Below are positions 4,535 through 5,426 of a DNA stretch of 5,426 nucleotides, one piece after another; the stretch's first letter is position 1; every line of letters starts with the position of its first letter. Source of the DNA: JAGMDK01 sp023128695 (GTDB lineage: Bacteria; Planctomycetota; Phycisphaerae; UBA1845; Fen-1342); contig DAOVQG010000316.1 in the NCBI GenBank assembly GCA_030628805.1, positions 1 through 5,426 on the forward strand, given 5' to 3'. A program made the position numbers and the translations under genes. The notes under the pieces are model-generated. The model saw only the letters and a list, made by a program, of their open reading frames with translations. It did no database searches and was not told the origin of the DNA.

Positions 4535-5289
4535 CGCTGCCGGCGGTCTTGCTCGCGCTCGTTGCGTGCGGCGCGGGCTGCTTCAAGCCGCCGGCGCCAA
4601 CGATGCGGGAGGAGCAGCGCGGGCTGGTATACATGTTCCCCGGGATCGGAGGCGGGGCGTGGTACCTGGGCGGCGCGTACCACGGGTTTCGAGACGCGGG
4701 TGTGGACGCCGAGATTCGCATCGACGAGTGGGATACCCCTTTTTACAACGCCTTCGGACACCTGATGGACTACGAGGTGAATCGGGCCCACGCCGCGCGG
4801 GTGGCGGAGGAGATCGTGGAGTTCCGCCGCCGGCAGCCCCAGGCGCGGATCGATCTGGTCGGATACTCAGCCGGCGGGGGCATCGCGCTGCTGGTCGCCG
4901 AGGCCGTGCCGGAGAATGTTCGACTCAACAACGTGGTGCTGGTCCAGTCGGCGGTCAGCCCAACATACGATCTGACTAAAACCTTGCAGCGCCTCGACGG
5001 CAAGCTGGTCAATCTCTATTCGCCGTACGACTGGTTCATCCTGGGTTGGGGAACGAAGACGTTCGGCACGGTCGATCGGGATCACGCCGCCTCGGCGGGC
5101 AAGGACGGTTTTGACTTGGCGGCCGCCGTGCCCAAGGCAGCGCTGCGGTCGAAGCTGGTGCAGCGGCCCTGGAAATCGGAGATGGTCTGGGCGGGGCATT
5201 TCAGCAACCATCACGGGATCTTGGGCTATGCCTGGAACAGGAGGTACGTGGCGCCGTGGCTGGTGAGTGAAGCGACGAAGCCGGACTAA
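4525..5289 (+). CDS. Predicted lipoprotein of the alpha/beta-hydrolase fold
   Basis: 254 residues from ATG 4525. An in-frame TTG at 4492 adds 11 residues but has no proper ribosome binding site, whereas the ATG puts MRK directly before a hydrophobic segment. ALPAVLLALVAC (4-15) is a short lipoprotein signal with lipobox LVAC, Cys15 being the likely acylation site; GAGC (16-19) is an alternative. The fold shows FPGIGGG (38-44) after the first strand, LVGYSAGGGIALL (111-123) with the nucleophile elbow and Ser115, LVNLYSPYDW (161-170) with Asp169 as candidate acid, and GHFSNHHG (224-231) with candidate catalytic His near 225-230. The triad assignment is inferred from order and spacing. The substrate is unknown; a membrane-anchored esterase or lipase-like enzyme is the general expectation. 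It follows dut on the same strand, but the duplication and repeat separate them by 235 bases. GAGGA at 4506-4510 is the nearest Shine-Dalgarno-like site and is distant. Confidence 0.85.
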   Translation: MRKALPAVLLALVACGAGCFKPPAPTMREEQRGLVYMFPGIGGGAWYLGGAYHGFRDAGVDAEIRIDEWDTPFYNAFGHLMDYEVNRAHAARVAEEIVEFRRRQPQARIDLVGYSAGGGIALLVAEAVPENVRLNNVVLVQSAVSPTYDLTKTLQRLDGKLVNLYSPYDWFILGWGTKTFGTVDRDHAASAGKDGFDLAAAVPKAALRSKLVQRPWKSEMVWAGHFSNHHGILGYAWNRRYVAPWLVSEATKPD

Positions 5290-5302
5290 CGCGGCTAATT
5301 CA

Positions 5303-5426
5303 GTGTGCCGTGAAAAGGCGCGGATCTTCAGTGGGTGAGATTCCCACCCGGCAACTTGTCGCTCCCGCCGGTAGCAATCGGAGCGGTCACGGAGGTGACG
5401 AAGTGGCTGAAGCACTCCGGTGTAGA
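5303..5426 (+). ncRNA. Probable 5' end of a group II intron (truncated by the window end)
   Basis: GTGTGCC at 5303 fits the GUGYG 5' boundary of group II introns. The following bases resemble domain I of bacterial introns: GTGGG-TGAGATT-CCCAC (5331-5347), CGCTCC...GGAGCG (5360-5385) and GTCAC-GGAG-GTGAC (5386-5399), then GAAGTGGCTGAAG. The pattern of a GGTGAGATTCCCACC arm followed by a GTCACGGA(A/G)GTGAC hairpin is familiar from introns that encode a reverse transcriptase. No reading frame is expected this early, and none of significance is seen on the plus strand. It would begin 13 bases after the hydrolase stop, so it would not interrupt that gene. Domains II to VI and any reverse transcriptase gene would lie beyond base 5426. 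Confidence 0.55.

Overview
The window most likely comes from a GC-rich member of the Planctomycetota. Three things point there: a prepilin-type protein with the RPLN.YL / CPSD / DGH motif set that is expanded in that phylum, small palindromic repeats with GTGGCAC or GTAG ends between genes, and a menaquinone-type methyltransferase. This assignment rests on family recognition, not on a search.

Layout. Bases 1-212 are the 3' end of an ISL3-family transposase gene. Bases 213-615 carry no gene; they hold a compound inverted-repeat element (289-433) and three short perfect dyads (493-566) in front of a prepilin-like gene (616-1596, +). A second compound element (1614-1776) separates that gene from a convergent minus-strand cluster: a STAS-domain protein (3527-3156), a MenG/UbiE methyltransferase (3143-2349) and a coiled-coil lipoprotein (2352-1774). 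The spacings are 12 nt and a 4-bp ATGA overlap, so this looks like one operon read STAS -> menG -> lipoprotein. A third compound element (3626-3739) lies in the divergent intergenic region before dut (3843-4289, +), which encodes a complete trimeric dUTPase. Downstream is a lipoprotein-type alpha/beta hydrolase (4525-5289, +). After it comes what looks like the 5' end of a group II intron (from 5303), cut by the window end.

The most unusual content is the repeat architecture. Three elements have long outer terminal inverted repeats enclosing smaller REP-like hairpins with GTAG or GTGGCAC-type 5' flanks. Two of them (289-433 and 3626-3739) share the outer repeats but carry different cores. The fourth element (4329-4397) is a bare pair of inverted hairpins. 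It sits exactly between two 137-bp direct repeats that duplicate the dut 3' end plus the hydrolase 5' end, leaving both genes intact and creating a chimeric 58-codon reading frame. Differences between arms are compensatory within the stems, so the hairpins appear structurally constrained.

The genes themselves look like ordinary housekeeping or accessory functions (nucleotide sanitation, menaquinone synthesis, envelope lipoproteins, a pseudopilin-like protein). I see no defence or biosynthetic system that links them.
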